DNA of 64,000 nt from Mangifera indica (GCF_011075055.1 NC_058154.1:4761501-4825500); one strand, 5' to 3'; counted from the stretch's first letter, positions 34,713 to 45,424 are shown. The notes: generated from the letters alone by a model not told the origin. Made by a program: numbers and translations.

Positions 34713-37122
34713 TGTAACCTCTCCTAACCAATAGGTGTGTTACAGAAAAACGACAAGAGTTCCCCTATTTTAGAGGGCCCGAGGAATATTCTTTTCTTTT
34801 TAATTATGCCCTGTAACACTCCCAATTAGTAATTCACATAAACCAGTCCTACCAACCGACTGAATTTTCATCAACTTAATCACAATTAATAAAATAAGTA
34901 CATAATAATAACTATCATAAAAATTATCACCTACAAAAACTTTACAACCAATTTTCATAACTAGCCATATATATATACATATATAGATATAGCTATACAC
35001 AATCACATATATACATATAGGAAACAAAATATATACATATCCACCAATATCTACATCAAGTATATATATATATATATGCATGTATTCACATATACATCAA
35101 AACATATAAATCAACAAAATTATGGTGTCTTTCTCCCTCAACCTTATGTCTCACTAGTGCTTCCCGGGAACCTTTGCTGCAACTCTTTATCGGTAAAATA
35201 TTAAATTAAACGGAGTGAGCAACCATGGCTCAGTAAGAAGATCATACTCAATACTCAAAGTATTTCATACCAGTACTAATCTCTTCCATACTCAGCGTGT
35301 CTGGGCTATTCATATATCAAATAATTGACACGGAACACGCATTAAACACATATCAAAATTCTCTTCTTTCACCCATTTATTCATTTCCTTACTATACAAA
35401 TATGATTCACTCGTTATGATTTATGCATGTATGAGTGTCATGACTTTTCTATTTTCTGATGGTACATCTTTCTCAACTATTTATCAGCCACATAGGCTTG
35501 CATACATGATTCTAATGCAAATGACTTTCATAAAATATTTACTAATTTTTTCTTTTTTTTTTTCAAATATTTTCATTGACCGGTTTAGGCTACATATGAC
35601 AGTACTTGCAGTCACCATATAAGGTACAATTCTCTCTTACACGTATATTTCACTATTTTTTTCTTTGTTGTCCACACAGTACAACTGATATTTTTCTTTG
35701 TTGTCCACACAGTATAGCTGATATTTTTCTTTTCTATCCACACAGTACAGCTGGTTGTCCACACAGTACAATCGATATCTTTCTTTACTGTCCACACAGT
35801 ACAGCTTGCGTGTAAGGAATTTTAAGCATGTTTTCTACTTTCCTGTATCATATGAGTCATTATAAAATCAAATGCACTTGTTTTCCATTTTTCGAGAACA
35901 TGCATAACTTAGAAAAATGTTTTTCCTCTTTCTTTATTTTTTCTGAAATCATGCATATGCTATGATTCCTTATGTATGCATGTATAACCATAATATGAAA
36001 TATAATTCATTGTTTTTCCTTATTCTTTTCAAGCCTCATTAAGCATTAGATTATTTTCTCATGCATTTACATATATCTCATGCATTCCACTTTAATATAC
36101 ATATTTATTATAATGGTTTTTGTTTTACACATATCATACACATAATTAAGCAAAATTAACCTACATTACATAAAATGACATTTTTGCCCTTATAGATATA
36201 AAGGTTATTCCACATATCATACACATAATTAAGCAAAAATTAACCTTATGAATAAAATTACATGCTTACCCTTAATGCCAATTCTTTCATCAATTCATTA
36301 TTTTTCATATATTCAACACACAAAATCCACTAAGATAACCCTAGGAATATGAAATGTCTAAAATACCCTTATGGCCAAAAATTACATCATGAATCCTAAT
36401 GAATTTCTTAATCCTTTTAAGTATAATTCACCTTAATTCTAATACTTTACACACTTATACAAGTAAAGGTTATTTAAATAACCTAACTCAAATTACTTCA
36501 AGTATGTAAAGTATGAAATTCTTACATTTTCTTTGCTAATTAGGTGATTTAAGCTTATCCTCCTTCTTTTTTTCTTCCTAGTAACCTTAATCAACCAAAA
36601 ATTTAATCATCCATCAAAACCCTAAACTTGACATCTCTTAAAAATTAAACTTTTTACCTTAGAATTTATCAGAATTGATAGATCTATACTTTTTATAACT
36701 GGAGGTTTTGAAAATTAGGTGGTTTAGCTAGGTTTTTTGATGAATTTTGCTTGAAGGAAAAATTTTAGCTAAATTATGGAGACTCTCGACTAAGGAAGAA
36801 GAAAATGAATAGTTAATGGGGTTTATAAGCCTTTTGGACCAATTTGCCTTAACCTTTTCCAAAAATGACTATTTTATCCTTAGCCAATTACCAAAAACCC
36901 TTAACACCACCATATAATTTCAAGTGTGCCATTCAATTTTCATTCCCACTTTGTCTCTTAGATCCTTCTAAAATGACCATTTTAGCCCCTTTGAAAATTA
37001 TTGCTCATTTAGTAGTTTTCTATAATTCTTTTACAATTTCTTTAAACAATAAGTTATAAAATCAACTCTATGGGTAATTTTGGAAGTAGAGTTCACTAGC
37101 ATACCTGAATCTGGGTGTTACA
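34713..37122 (-). repeat. D2 5' LTR (2,410 bp)
   Basis: Minus-strand start TGTAACACCCAG at 37,122, end at 34,713. It matches the middle LTR closely but is longer, mainly through five copies of the minisatellite unit at 35,661-35,805. The upper flank is LTR-C sequence (ctcaactaataagg). Confidence 0.88.
35661..35805. repeat. 33-bp minisatellite in LTR-D
   Basis: Five units of about 33 bases (one shortened), each with tgtccacacagtaca or a close variant, separated by TTC/TTT tracts. The same site has one unit in the middle LTR (30,270-30,303) and three in the D3 LTR (62,528-62,640). Confidence 0.85.
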
Positions 37123-37508
37123 TAGCTCAACTAATAAGGTTTGGGCTTTAGTAACAATTTTAGCTAAATACAAATTATCATAAAATAACATAACATTAAG
37201 CCTACTTAAGTAGTCTTGGACACACACTTGAAACTTTTTTGGGCCAAAATTACAAGAACTCTTGGACTTGGTCTTGAATTAGATTAACCTCTCTTTTAGA
37301 TCCTTCAAGTATCCAATCCCTTTTAAGCAAACTTGCCTTGGCCACCAAGTCTTCAATAAGCCCAAATAAGGTCTGTTGCATCTTCTTAGCTCTTGACCTT
37401 GTGACTAGTCCAATTGGAATGTGTAAAGGATCCTTATTGGACTTGTTTGACTCCTCGGGTTTATTCCAAGCTCCTAAATGTGGTAGGTACTCCTTCTTGC
37501 CGCTATCA
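37123..37508 (-). repeat. C 5' LTR, 5' part
   Basis: Minus-strand LTR-C start TGATAGCGGCAAGAAGG at 37,508. It carries the pol-tail sequence seen in the 3' LTR (TRSRAK-type region on the minus strand near 37,400), here with stops and not expressed as pol because it lies upstream of gag. Confidence 0.8.
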
Positions 37509-37582
37509 GTAACTCATTGTAAGCTTTTTTAGACTTGTTGAATGAAATTAGCTTTTAAGCTTGCAAACCTTTGTTTTATTAT
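37509..37582 (+). repeat. H 5' LTR, middle part
   Basis: Begins with the gtaac duplication of C and continues tcattgtaagc as in 44,908-44,970. Ends at the LTR-G insertion. Confidence 0.85.
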
Positions 37583-38540
37583 TGATGTATATAGGGCTCC
37601 ATTGTCATTTTTGGGTTCCAAGCCATCCTCAAGTCTTCATATAGCTTTTGAAGCCAAGAAGAATGAAGTTCTAGCAAATCCCAAGCCAAAGGAAACATTG
37701 CACCTTTAATTTTGGCCCAAAACCACTTTTGGGTATAGTCTCATTTCATGCACCCAAGGTCCAAGTGAATAGCTTGCTCTAATTGATCCAAAAGTGTGAC
37801 TTTGGAAGTCCATCAATGGCCCAAACATCCAAGCATCATTTTGAGAAGCCCAAAGAGCCCAAAATTTGTTTTTAGTTCATTAGAACTAAATTAGAATTTG
37901 GTTGTTTTAATTAGAAAACATCATTCCTAAAGTTAAGAAAAAAACAAATAACTTTTGTCTTTAATTAATTACTATGTATGGGCTTGGTTTAGAATGAATG
38001 ACTTAGCTTAATTCATGCTATTTTTAGTTGACTTTTATGGGAAATATTATATCATTACCATCCATGCCTCCTATATAAAGGCTTCATTTGTAATTGGTTG
38101 GTTGGCATTTTGAGTGAAAATTTGAAGAAAGCTTTGTTGGCTTTTATCTCATTTCTTCTATCTAATCATTCTTAGTGGAAGACCCCAAGGTTGGTGGAAC
38201 TTTCCTTTATACCATGGTTACATTTTATGTTTCCTTAGAAATCCAAATTAGAGTGTGTATGTGTGTTAATTTTGCTTATGGCAGAGAGTTGCACTATAAT
38301 TACGTTTCTACCACTGACTTTGATCAGCATTTTGACTACTTTATCTATTGAATCTTGAGGGCTACCATAGCTTGAAAGAAATTTCATTATGTTATGATTA
38401 TGATGATATGAATTTGGTTGGATTTGGAATTGATTTGGTTGGTTAAATTGAATGAACAAAAAAACTTCACATACCTAATGAACAGTAAAATAGTTTTGAT
38501 TCTTTGGTTGATCGTTGCATGTTTGGATGACTATGCCCCA
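37583..38540 (+). repeat. Solo LTR-G (958 bp)
   Basis: Begins TGATGTATATAGGGC and ends GACTATGCCCCA, with a likely 5-bp duplication attat (37,578-37,582) and gttat (38,541-38,545), one mismatch. LTR-H sequence resumes on the right (tccttgctctattgtgagc versus 44,980-45,000). A TATATAAAGGC core-promoter motif lies near 38,072. Contains the shared LTR module described in the findings. Confidence 0.8.
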
Positions 38541-38772
38541 GTTATCCTTGCTCTATTGTGAGCAGAGATTGGTGATGGTTTTCTTGGCCAAACGAGATTC
38601 CTTTAAGCCTTGGGTGGTTCTTGATCATTATTGTGATTACTTAATTACTTGCTACTTGTTTCGTTATCCTTGTGTTAGCTGAATCTTGGTGATTGTTTTT
38701 TTTTTTTTTTGAAGAGTTTGCACATTCAACTCACCTTAACTAATACTTTATTTGCTTAAGGAATTCACATCA
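38541..38772 (+). repeat. H 5' LTR, 3' end part
   Basis: Matches 44,975-45,198 of the 3' LTR and ends GAATTCACATCA at 38,772 next to the primer-binding site. Confidence 0.85.
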
Positions 38773-38793
38773 TTTAGTATCAGAGCTCAATTG
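38773..38793 (+). other. H primer-binding site
   Basis: TTTAGTATCAGAGCTC: one mismatch in the core of TGGTATCAGAGC, the initiator-Met tRNA complement. The leader 38,794-39,085 after it shows no coding signal. Confidence 0.82.
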
Positions 38794-39085
38794 CTTAAGG
38801 TAAGTTCATTTTGCTCTTGACTTTGGTTGTTGTCGAAAATTGCATGGTCGGTTTGCTTGTTATATGAAGTTGTGTATTTTTCTCTTTTACTCTTTACTTT
38901 ATTTTGCTTATCTATATACTACACACCAATCCAACCATACCCAAGACACTGCCTACCCTTACCAAAACACCATTAACAACACTTACCCCAAAGACACTTA
39001 AGGCAACACCCTAAATACCTACAAAACTACTCTAAAATCTATCGAAACCCATTTAACAAAGTTTCACTCCATAGTTCAAAAAAGA

Positions 39086-40130
39086 ATGTCCAAAAGAGTG
39101 ATTACTCATCCTTACCCCATCCTCTGCAATTTAGGCACCAATAACTCCAAGGAGAGATCCATGAGTTTAGGGAGCAACTAGGCTACATCTTACAAATTAT
39201 GAGAAACTTAAACACTAACCAAACACAAACCCAAGCACCTTTACCCCCACCATATCAACCCCAACACTATCAAAGACCACCTAGACAACCACCTCCACCT
39301 GCATTCTATGAAGAAGAAATACCCATCTCTAGTGATTCTAGTGACAATAAGGAAACTAGAAGGAGAAGAAAACCTATAGATGATGATCTTGGACTAAAAA
39401 TTGATATCCCAGACTCTGAAGGGAGTCTTACCCTAGATGATTTTGTTGATTGCCTCCATACCATTGAGAGAGTGCTCGAATACAAGAAATACTTGGATGA
39501 GAAGAAATGCAAAGTTGCCATTTGGAAGTTTAAGTACTATACATCCTTATGGTGGTAAAACCTTAAAAAGCAAAAGAGTAAGAAAGGAAAGGAAAAGGTG
39601 AGATCATGGGACAAATTTAAGAAACTACTTAAGAAGAGGCTCTTGCCCTAAAACCATAGGCAAGAGTTGTACCTCAAACTTCACACACTTAAACAAGGAG
39701 ATTGTAGTGTGGAGGAGTGCATTAGGGAATTTAAGAAGCTAATGATAATGAGTGAAATGCCCAAACTCAAAGAACATACTATTACATAGTTTCTTAGAGG
39801 ACTAAGGCAAGATATAACTAACATTGTGGAGTTGTAACCCTATTGTTCATTAAAAGATGTGTGTAAGCTTGTAATCAAGATTGAAAAGCAAAAGAAGGCC
39901 ATAAAACTCTTGACCACTAGAACATTCACTTAAGGCACTTGATTCTCTATGGGGTCTTTTTCATATACCAAACCTGAGACTACTTCAAGAGATAAAGGCA
40001 AGGAGAGAGTAGTAGAACAATACAAAGAGAAGTCTAACTCTACAAGAACCGACCAAAATGATAGAAAGTGCTTCAAGTGCCATGACTATGGGCACTTTTA
40101 AGCCAATTGCCTTAACCAAAAAGTAATGAC
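39086..40130 (+). pseudogene. H gag
   Basis: Starts MSKRVITHPYP at 39,086, then shifts frame to IHEFREQLGYILQIMRNLN. A clean stretch 39,199-39,558 has a Pro/Gln-rich part and KIDIPDSEGSLTLDDFVDCL, LHTIERVLEYKKYLDEKKCK. Further blocks: LYLKLHTLKQGD, a LQPYCSLKDVCKL-type block, and a zinc knuckle CFKCHDYGHF.ANC (40,070-40,110) with an in-frame stop at its X. About seven stops. Confidence 0.82.
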
Positions 40131-40860
40131 ACTCAAGGAGATACAAGCCATTGAAGAAGCCTACCAAGACATGGAAATTGATAAAGATGATAAGGATGAT
40201 GGTTTATCCATGAATGAAAAAGAAGAGGAAGTAATCGAAAAAGTAGATAATGGTAACATGTTAGTTCTTAAAAGGGCTTGTCATGTCCAAAACGGTCTCC
40301 ATGATGATCAAAGGGTCAATATTTTCCAAACAAGGTGTACCATCAATGATAAGGTATGCTCTATCATAAATGATAGTGGAAGTTGTGCTAATGTGGCATC
40401 TACTACACTTGTGGAAAAGCTTAAACTACCTATTTCACCACACCCATAACCTTACAAGTTGCAATGGCTTAGTAATGGAAGTAATCTTCAAATAACAAGA
40501 CAAGTGCTTCTATCTTTTTCCATCGACAAGCATTATGTTGATTAAGTGTTATATGATATAATACCTATGGATGCATGTCATGTGTTGTTGGGAAAGCCAT
40601 GGCAATTTAATTGGAGTGTAAAGCATGATAGGAGAAAAAACACTTATTCCTTTAAGTTTAAGGAAAATATCATTACCCTAGCACCCCTTAGCCCTAATCA
40701 AATCCATCAAACACCAAAGGGAACAAAAATTAAAAGGGATAATTTGTTCTTGAGTGGAGGCCGCATAGAGAGAACCATCCTTAAACATAAACTCGTGTAT
40801 GCATTACTTGTAGTTCGAGGAAACAAGAGGGAGATATGAGTGCACTCCATGTTTTAGTTC
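40131..40860 (+). pseudogene. H aspartic protease
   Basis: After an acidic linker (IDKDDKDDGLSMNEKEEEV) the active site reads SIINDSGSCANVASTTLVEK, with the D-S-G triad intact. The C-terminal part is 40,546-40,839: YDIIPMDACHVLLGKPWQF, NTYSFKFKENIITLAPLSP, DNLFLSGGRIERTIL. Stops at 40,448 and 40,543. It would cleave the polyprotein during particle maturation. Confidence 0.8.
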
Positions 40861-41062
40861 AACCCTTGAAGAATTTGGAGATGTCTTCCCTAGTGATATC
40901 CCACCTAGTTTGCCACCCATGAAAGGAATTGAGCACTATCTTGATCTTGTACCTGGAACACCTGTAATACCTTCAGGTATGTTCCAAAGGCATTTGTGTC
41001 TTTTGACCTTGTTTTGAGATATTTTCAATTTTATATATATATATATTCACATGTATTTGTGT

Positions 41063-41102
<40 letters not shown>

Positions 41103-41649
41103 AATTACAAAAAAAAATAAAGATAAAGAGATAAATATGCTTATAAAGAAAGAAAAGACAAAAAAAGGAAACTTCAAGCCTTTTCCATCATCTTCTCCCA
41201 TCCATTCCAGTAGCCAGCCTTCTTCATGTTGCTTTCTTTTGTTTTGTGAAGAAAAAGGAAGGAACTGAAAAGGTTTTGGAAGATAAAATAAGAAGAGAAA
41301 AAAAGAAAACACTTTGGAAGTCTTGGTAACCAAAAGATCTCCTTCCTTTCCCTTTACCTATGTTTATATATATATTTGATGCATGTTATATGAATATTTT
41401 AGTGTGTTTTGGTGTTGATTTAAGGTGGTTTTGGTGATAAAGGAAGCAAGACAAGGAGGAAGGAGCCAACTTGCAAAGATTGGTTTGAAATAAGGTAAAA
41501 GGTATTATCCTTGATATGTTGCATGTTTTAGGCTTTTGGTTCCTTGGCTCTATGTTATAAAGGGTGATTTTGAAGTTGAGAAATGTTGTTTTGCCATTTG
41601 AGGTATCTATATGTGTGATTTTGTTCATGGTAGAGAGTTGGATAATATT

Positions 41650-42010
41650 TACAGTTTTGCCACTGACTTGATCACATGTTTTGACTACCTTATCTGATGA
41701 ATCATAAGTGCTATTATAGCTTGTTGGAAAGCTCTTTGAATCCTCTTTTCAATGATATATAGCTTGTATGAATTAGAGACCGTTTGGACTATTAATATTG
41801 TATGAACCAAAAAGACTGCTTTACCCAAATAAACAGGAAATACAGGTTTTTGCCACTGATTTCCTCCCACGTTTTGACTACCTTATCAGATGAATCATGA
41901 GTGCTATTATAGCTTGTTGGAAATCTCTTTGAATCCTATTTTCAATGATATATAACTTGTATAAATTGGAGACTGTTTGGACTATTAAATTGCATGAACA
42001 AAAAAATTCC
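41650..42010 (+). repeat. Duplicated ~195-bp module in LTR-I
   Basis: Two diverged copies, the first from ttttgccactgac at 41,654 and the second from ttttgccactgat at 41,849. Both contain tagcttgttggaaa and tcaatgatatata. Related single copies are in LTR-B and LTR-G. Confidence 0.8.
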
Positions 42011-42278
42011 CTACCAAATGAACAGTCATGTAAACAGTATTTCACAGTTTTGAAAAGAAAGAAAGAAATAAAAGGAGGAGAAAAAGGAAAGGAAGAAAGA
42101 AAGAAAGGAAAGGAAAGAAATGAGAGAAAAATAAAAGAAGAAAAGCAAGAAAAGGAATTTCAGGCTCAAGATTCAGGGGTCGTCTTAAGAGTATGATCTG
42201 GTAAGTTATGAATAGTAAGATATAATACACGCATGCATACTATGAACTATGAGGGGGCACTTTACACTACACCACCCA

Positions 42279-42392
42279 TAGTAGGGCACGTCTGTAGTAA
42301 GACACGTTTGCAGTAGGACACGGCTGTTGTAGGATATAGACCCCTAGTAGGGTTCGCTCGCAGTAAAGCATACTCGTAGTAAAGCTCAATTC
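42279..42392 (+). repeat. 16-bp tandem array in LTR-I
   Basis: Seven imperfect units of 16 bases (one has 18) with consensus near TAGTAGGGCACGTCTG. Units 1-3 contain an ACGT core as in bZIP/bHLH G-box-like sites. Possibly enhancer-like, but no function is shown by sequence alone. Confidence 0.75.
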
Positions 42393-43268
42393 AGATTCAA
42401 AAATAGTGTAGTGAGAGAAAAGAAATAGAGCTTGAGCTTAGAATAGTGTCAAATCCCTATAGTTAGCTTCCAGAAAGTACCAAATAGACACCAGATGAGA
42501 CAAAGTATGACCCAAATAGTAAAGAATAAACTAAATTATCCTCTCAATTTCTTATAGAGATTATAATGTGAGGTTGAGTCTCGAGAGTGAGTTAGAATAG
42601 GAAAGAAGATAGTTTACTTAATTCTTTCCCTTCACTTCTTTTTCTTTCATGATTGCAGGTACGGGTGATCGAGGTAGCTGCGAGGTAGGGTCAGGTCAGC
42701 AAAGATAGAACCAGGCTAGGGTTAGTTACCTATGGTTGTTGATTTTTGGCCTTATTCAGATAGTTGTATAGTTGTATCTAGGGGCATGTATATGATTACT
42801 CCATGATCTTAGATGTTTCAAATGAGTTTTCATATGGGATATATACATCTTTTGTTTGCTTCTAGATTTTCAATTTTCTTAGAATAATTTCTAAACATTT
42901 TTAGTGATGCATTCATTTTAAAGTATTTAAAAAAAATAGATGCTTTGGATATTAATTTGTAACATTTCTCTTTTTGTGGGTAGTACTTCTAGGGAGGGAT
43001 ATTACAACACCATTACCAAATAGGGCAGCCTATAGATGCAACCCCATTGAAACTAAGGAGACTTGATTGTAATCAAAGACAAGTTAATGAGTTGATTGCA
43101 AGGGGTTTTGTGAAAGAGAGTGCAAGCCTATGCTTAGTGCCAGCTTTGCTTGTACCTAAGAAAGATGGAACCTATAGGATGTGTAGATAATAGAGCCATC
43201 AACAACATCACTATAAAGTATAGTTATCCCATTCCCTAATTGGATGACATGCTTGATAATCTCTTTTA

Positions 43269-44394
43269 ATTCTTCTTACAAATAAGGTGTCACTAATGTT
43301 GTTGTTAATGCCCTGTTAAAGAGGCACTTGTTACTTTTTATTCTGGATATAAAATTCTTGGCTTCCAACTTATGGAGGACCATTATGATGGAGATGAAGA
43401 CATGTCAAGCATTATTAAGAAGTGTTCTAGTAGTGCTTATGGAGACTTCATTATGTTCTAGTAGTGCTTGTGGACCCTTACTTGTCTTAAAGCAACCTTA
43501 GGAAGACCTTAGCATGGATTTTATTATTGCTTTGCCAAGAACACAAAGAAGGAAAAACTCAATTATGGTGGTTGTTGATAGATTCTCTAAGATGGCTTAT
43601 TTCATCCCATGCCACAAAACGGATGATGCAAGCAAAGTGGCAGATTGGTTATTTAAAAAGATTGTGAGGTTACATGGTGTTCCAAGAACCATTGTATCCA
43701 ATCATGACACAAAGTTCCTAAGCTATTTTTGAAGGACATTATGGAGCAAGCTTGGGACAAAGCTCTTATTTAGAACTTCTCATCACCCCCAAACTGATGG
43801 CTAAGTGGAGGTGATAAATAGGACATTGGGCACACTTTTAAGGACCATGGTGAATCGGTATCTCAAGGATTGAGACTTGAAGTTGGCTTAGATGGAGTTT
43901 GCATACAACCGAGCTTTAAGTGTTACCATGGGTCACTTTCTATTTGAGGTAGTTTATGAGCTTAATTCGCTTATCCCTATTGAACTAACCTCTTTACCTA
44001 TTGATTTGCAAGTGTATAATGATGCTCAAAGAAATTTCATGAGAGCATCAAAGGTCAAATTGAGAAAGCAAATGAGGTATATAAGAAAAGAGCCAATAAA
44101 CATATGAAGCCATCTACCTTCCAACCTAGGGACTTAGTATGGTTACACTTGAGGAAAGGAAGGTTTCCATCTAAGAGGAAGAGCAAGCTAACACCTAAAG
44201 CCGATGGACCATTTGAGGTGATTACAAGAGTTGGAGACAATACATATAAGGTGGCATTACTAAATGAATTGAGGGAAGTCTTGGCCACCTTTAATATGGG
44301 AGATTTGTCACCATATCTTGAAGATGAAGAACTTTTGGATTTAAGGGCAAATCCTCCTCACCTAGGGAGAATGATAAGAATTCAGCCCAAGTAG
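43269..44394 (+). pseudogene. H RNase H remnant and integrase
   Basis: Opens with a short RNase H end (VVVNALLKRH), then a degraded stretch lacking the integrase zinc site. The catalytic core is readable: [16 protein letters not shown] (first Asp), [31 protein letters not shown] (second Asp), then HHPQTDG, a stop, VEVINRTLG (Glu kept). The C-terminal domain reads FQPRDLVWLHLRKGRFPSKR, DGPFEVITRVGDNTYKVAL, FNMGDLSPYLEDEELL. The last 8 codons lie inside the 3' LTR. Confidence 0.85.
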
Positions 44395-45198
44395 TGCAAG
44401 AAAGCTCCAATACCCATACCTTTATCAACAAAATCTAAGCCCATACTCATTCTCCTAACCATTCAACCCTATTAGCTTTAATGGGCTCAAACTATTCAAT
44501 TGGTCACAATATGATTACTTGGATCCAAGGATGACATACAAGCCCAAGCAAGCCTATTGGAGTGATATTTTAGTAGTTTTGATTACTCGAATAGATATTA
44601 GCTTAATTATGTATTTAGTTATGCTAAGCTTCTATTATTAGTTTATTATCTAGCATGGGAGAACACAAAAGCAAGTCAAATGAGCATTTACTGATGGAGA
44701 TAAGGTAGACAAGTGGGCAGCTCTAAGTTTTCCAATTTTGACAAAGATAAGAATGTAAGGCCATGGAGGCTCTTTGTCCTTTACCCCTTTTAGCATGTCT
44801 TACAAACTAATATTTAGTTGTTAGGATCTCAAGATGCATTACTTTAATATATTTTGAATTCAAGTTGTAATTGTTTATTAGTTTTTAAAGCCTATATAAA
44901 GGCTTATAACTCATTGTAAGCTTTTTTAGACTTGTTGAATGAAATTAGCTTTTGAGCTTGCAAACCTTTGCTCCTTTATCCTTTCTCTATTGTGACTGGA
45001 GATTGGTGGTGGTTCCTTAAGCTGGTGGAGATTCCTTTAAGCCTTGGGTGGTTCTTGGTCATTACTTTGATTACTAAATTACTTGTTACTTGTTCCATTT
45101 TCCTTGTGTTAGCCGAATCTTGGTGATTTTTTTTTTTAGGAGTTTGGACACTCAACTCACTTTAACTATTAATTTATTTGCTTAAGGAATACATATTA
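44372..45198 (+). repeat. H 3' LTR
   Basis: Begins TGATAAGAATTC directly after the purine tract (ctagggagaa) and ends CATATTA (decayed CACATCA) before the aatac duplication. Pairs with the split 5' LTR. Confidence 0.87.
44893..44900 (+). promoter_or_regulatory. TATA box of LTR-H
   Basis: TATATAAA within aagcctatataaaggctt; the same motif in the 5' copy is at about 14,734-14,741, just before the C insertion. Confidence 0.6.
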
Positions 45199-45203
45199 AA
45201 TAC

Positions 45204-45424
45204 ATACTTACTTAAACAATGCTTAAATAAAGAGGTAGCTTCATTGGGCTTGGGTGCTAGTCTTAGATCCATAAGAGCACATTGCATCTAATTGAGTGGT
45301 TTGAGCCCATTGAAGCTTGGATGGCTGAATGGTGGAAAGGATGAACTTGGGCTTGGACTTGCTTGTTGTCTTTGGAAGTGTTAGAGCTTGATTGCAAGGT
45401 CTTGGCCAAATTTTCATCAATGGA
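45204..45424. other. Unassigned flank, right of H
   Basis: About 220 bases between H and a LINE scrap. A minus-strand open frame (45,451-45,263) contains SSSNTSKDNKQVQAQVHPF, which I cannot place; it faintly recalls the pol-tail region of LTR-C and LTR-E but is not convincing. Confidence 0.35.

Larger units (their letters stand above)
29329..37122 (-). mobile_element. D2: Ty3/gypsy (Tekay-like) deletion derivative
   Basis: Two LTRs (34,713-37,122 and 29,329-31,599) flank a 3.1-kb internal region with PBS, gag, RT C terminus, RNase H and integrase ends. Protease, the RT active site and the integrase catalytic core are deleted. The chromodomain-like pol end (IPLVKVLWKNHKVEEATWEV) fits the Tekay/Del chromovirus clade. 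It lies in the 5' LTR of C. No target duplication can be shown because D1 continues on the left. Confidence 0.85.
14752..37508 (-). mobile_element. Ty3/gypsy element C with nested insertions
   Basis: Read right to left: 5' LTR start at 37,508 (TGATAGCGGC), gag, protease, RT-RNase H, integrase, 3' LTR ending TTGCATCA at 14,752. A perfect gtaac duplication flanks it (14,747-14,751 and 37,509-37,513), and joining the flanks restores the LTR-H sequence seen uninterrupted at 44,897-44,915. Element B1 splits pol near its C terminus; the D cluster splits the 5' LTR. Without insertions the internal region is about 5.6 kb. Pol runs into the 3' LTR, which is known for CRM-type chromoviruses, so that clade is possible. 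Confidence 0.87.
40963..43006 (+). repeat. Solo LTR-I (2,044 bp)
   Basis: Begins TGTAATACCTTCAGG and ends GGATATTACA with perfect acacc duplications (40,958-40,962 and 43,007-43,011). Only copy of this LTR family in the window. It holds an AT microsatellite (41,065-41,099), a near-tandem duplication of about 195 bases (41,650-42,010), a purine tract (42,050-42,165) and a 16-bp array (42,279-42,392). No gene; open frames inside are low-complexity. Confidence 0.92.
40861..43268 (+). pseudogene. H reverse transcriptase N terminus, split by LTR-I
   Basis: Reads EEFGDVFPSDIPPSLPPMKG before 40,962, where solo LTR-I begins, and resumes at 43,012 with PLPNRAAYRCNPIE, FVKESASLCLVPALLVPKK and NNITIKYSYPIP. 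It then breaks at about 43,268: the palm with the YXDD box, connection and most of RNase H are deleted. Confidence 0.83.
14316..45198 (+). mobile_element. Ty3/gypsy element H with nested insertions
   Basis: Outermost resolved element. The 5' LTR begins TGATAAGAATTC at 14,316 and ends CACATCA at 38,772; the 3' LTR is 44,372-45,198; the duplication aatac flanks the whole at 14,311-14,315 and 45,199-45,203. Without insertions it would be about 5.2 kb. Nested pieces are element C (14,752-37,508), solo LTR-G (37,583-38,540) and solo LTR-I (40,963-43,006). Gene order gag-protease-RT-integrase identifies Ty3/gypsy. Internal deletions and stops make it inactive. Confidence 0.88.

Noticed and set aside
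35606..35815. Apparent repeat protein (CPHST-type units)
   Set aside because: Translation of the LTR minisatellite; the unit count varies between LTRs and the other strand is equally open.
42042..42230. Lys/Glu-rich coiled-coil-like frame and its opposite-strand Phe/Leu-rich frame
   Set aside because: Purine tract (gaaag and aaagg repeats) within solo LTR-I; low-complexity translation on both strands.
42279..42392. Possible CRISPR-like array
   Set aside because: Units are contiguous 16-mers without unique spacers, inside a plant LTR.
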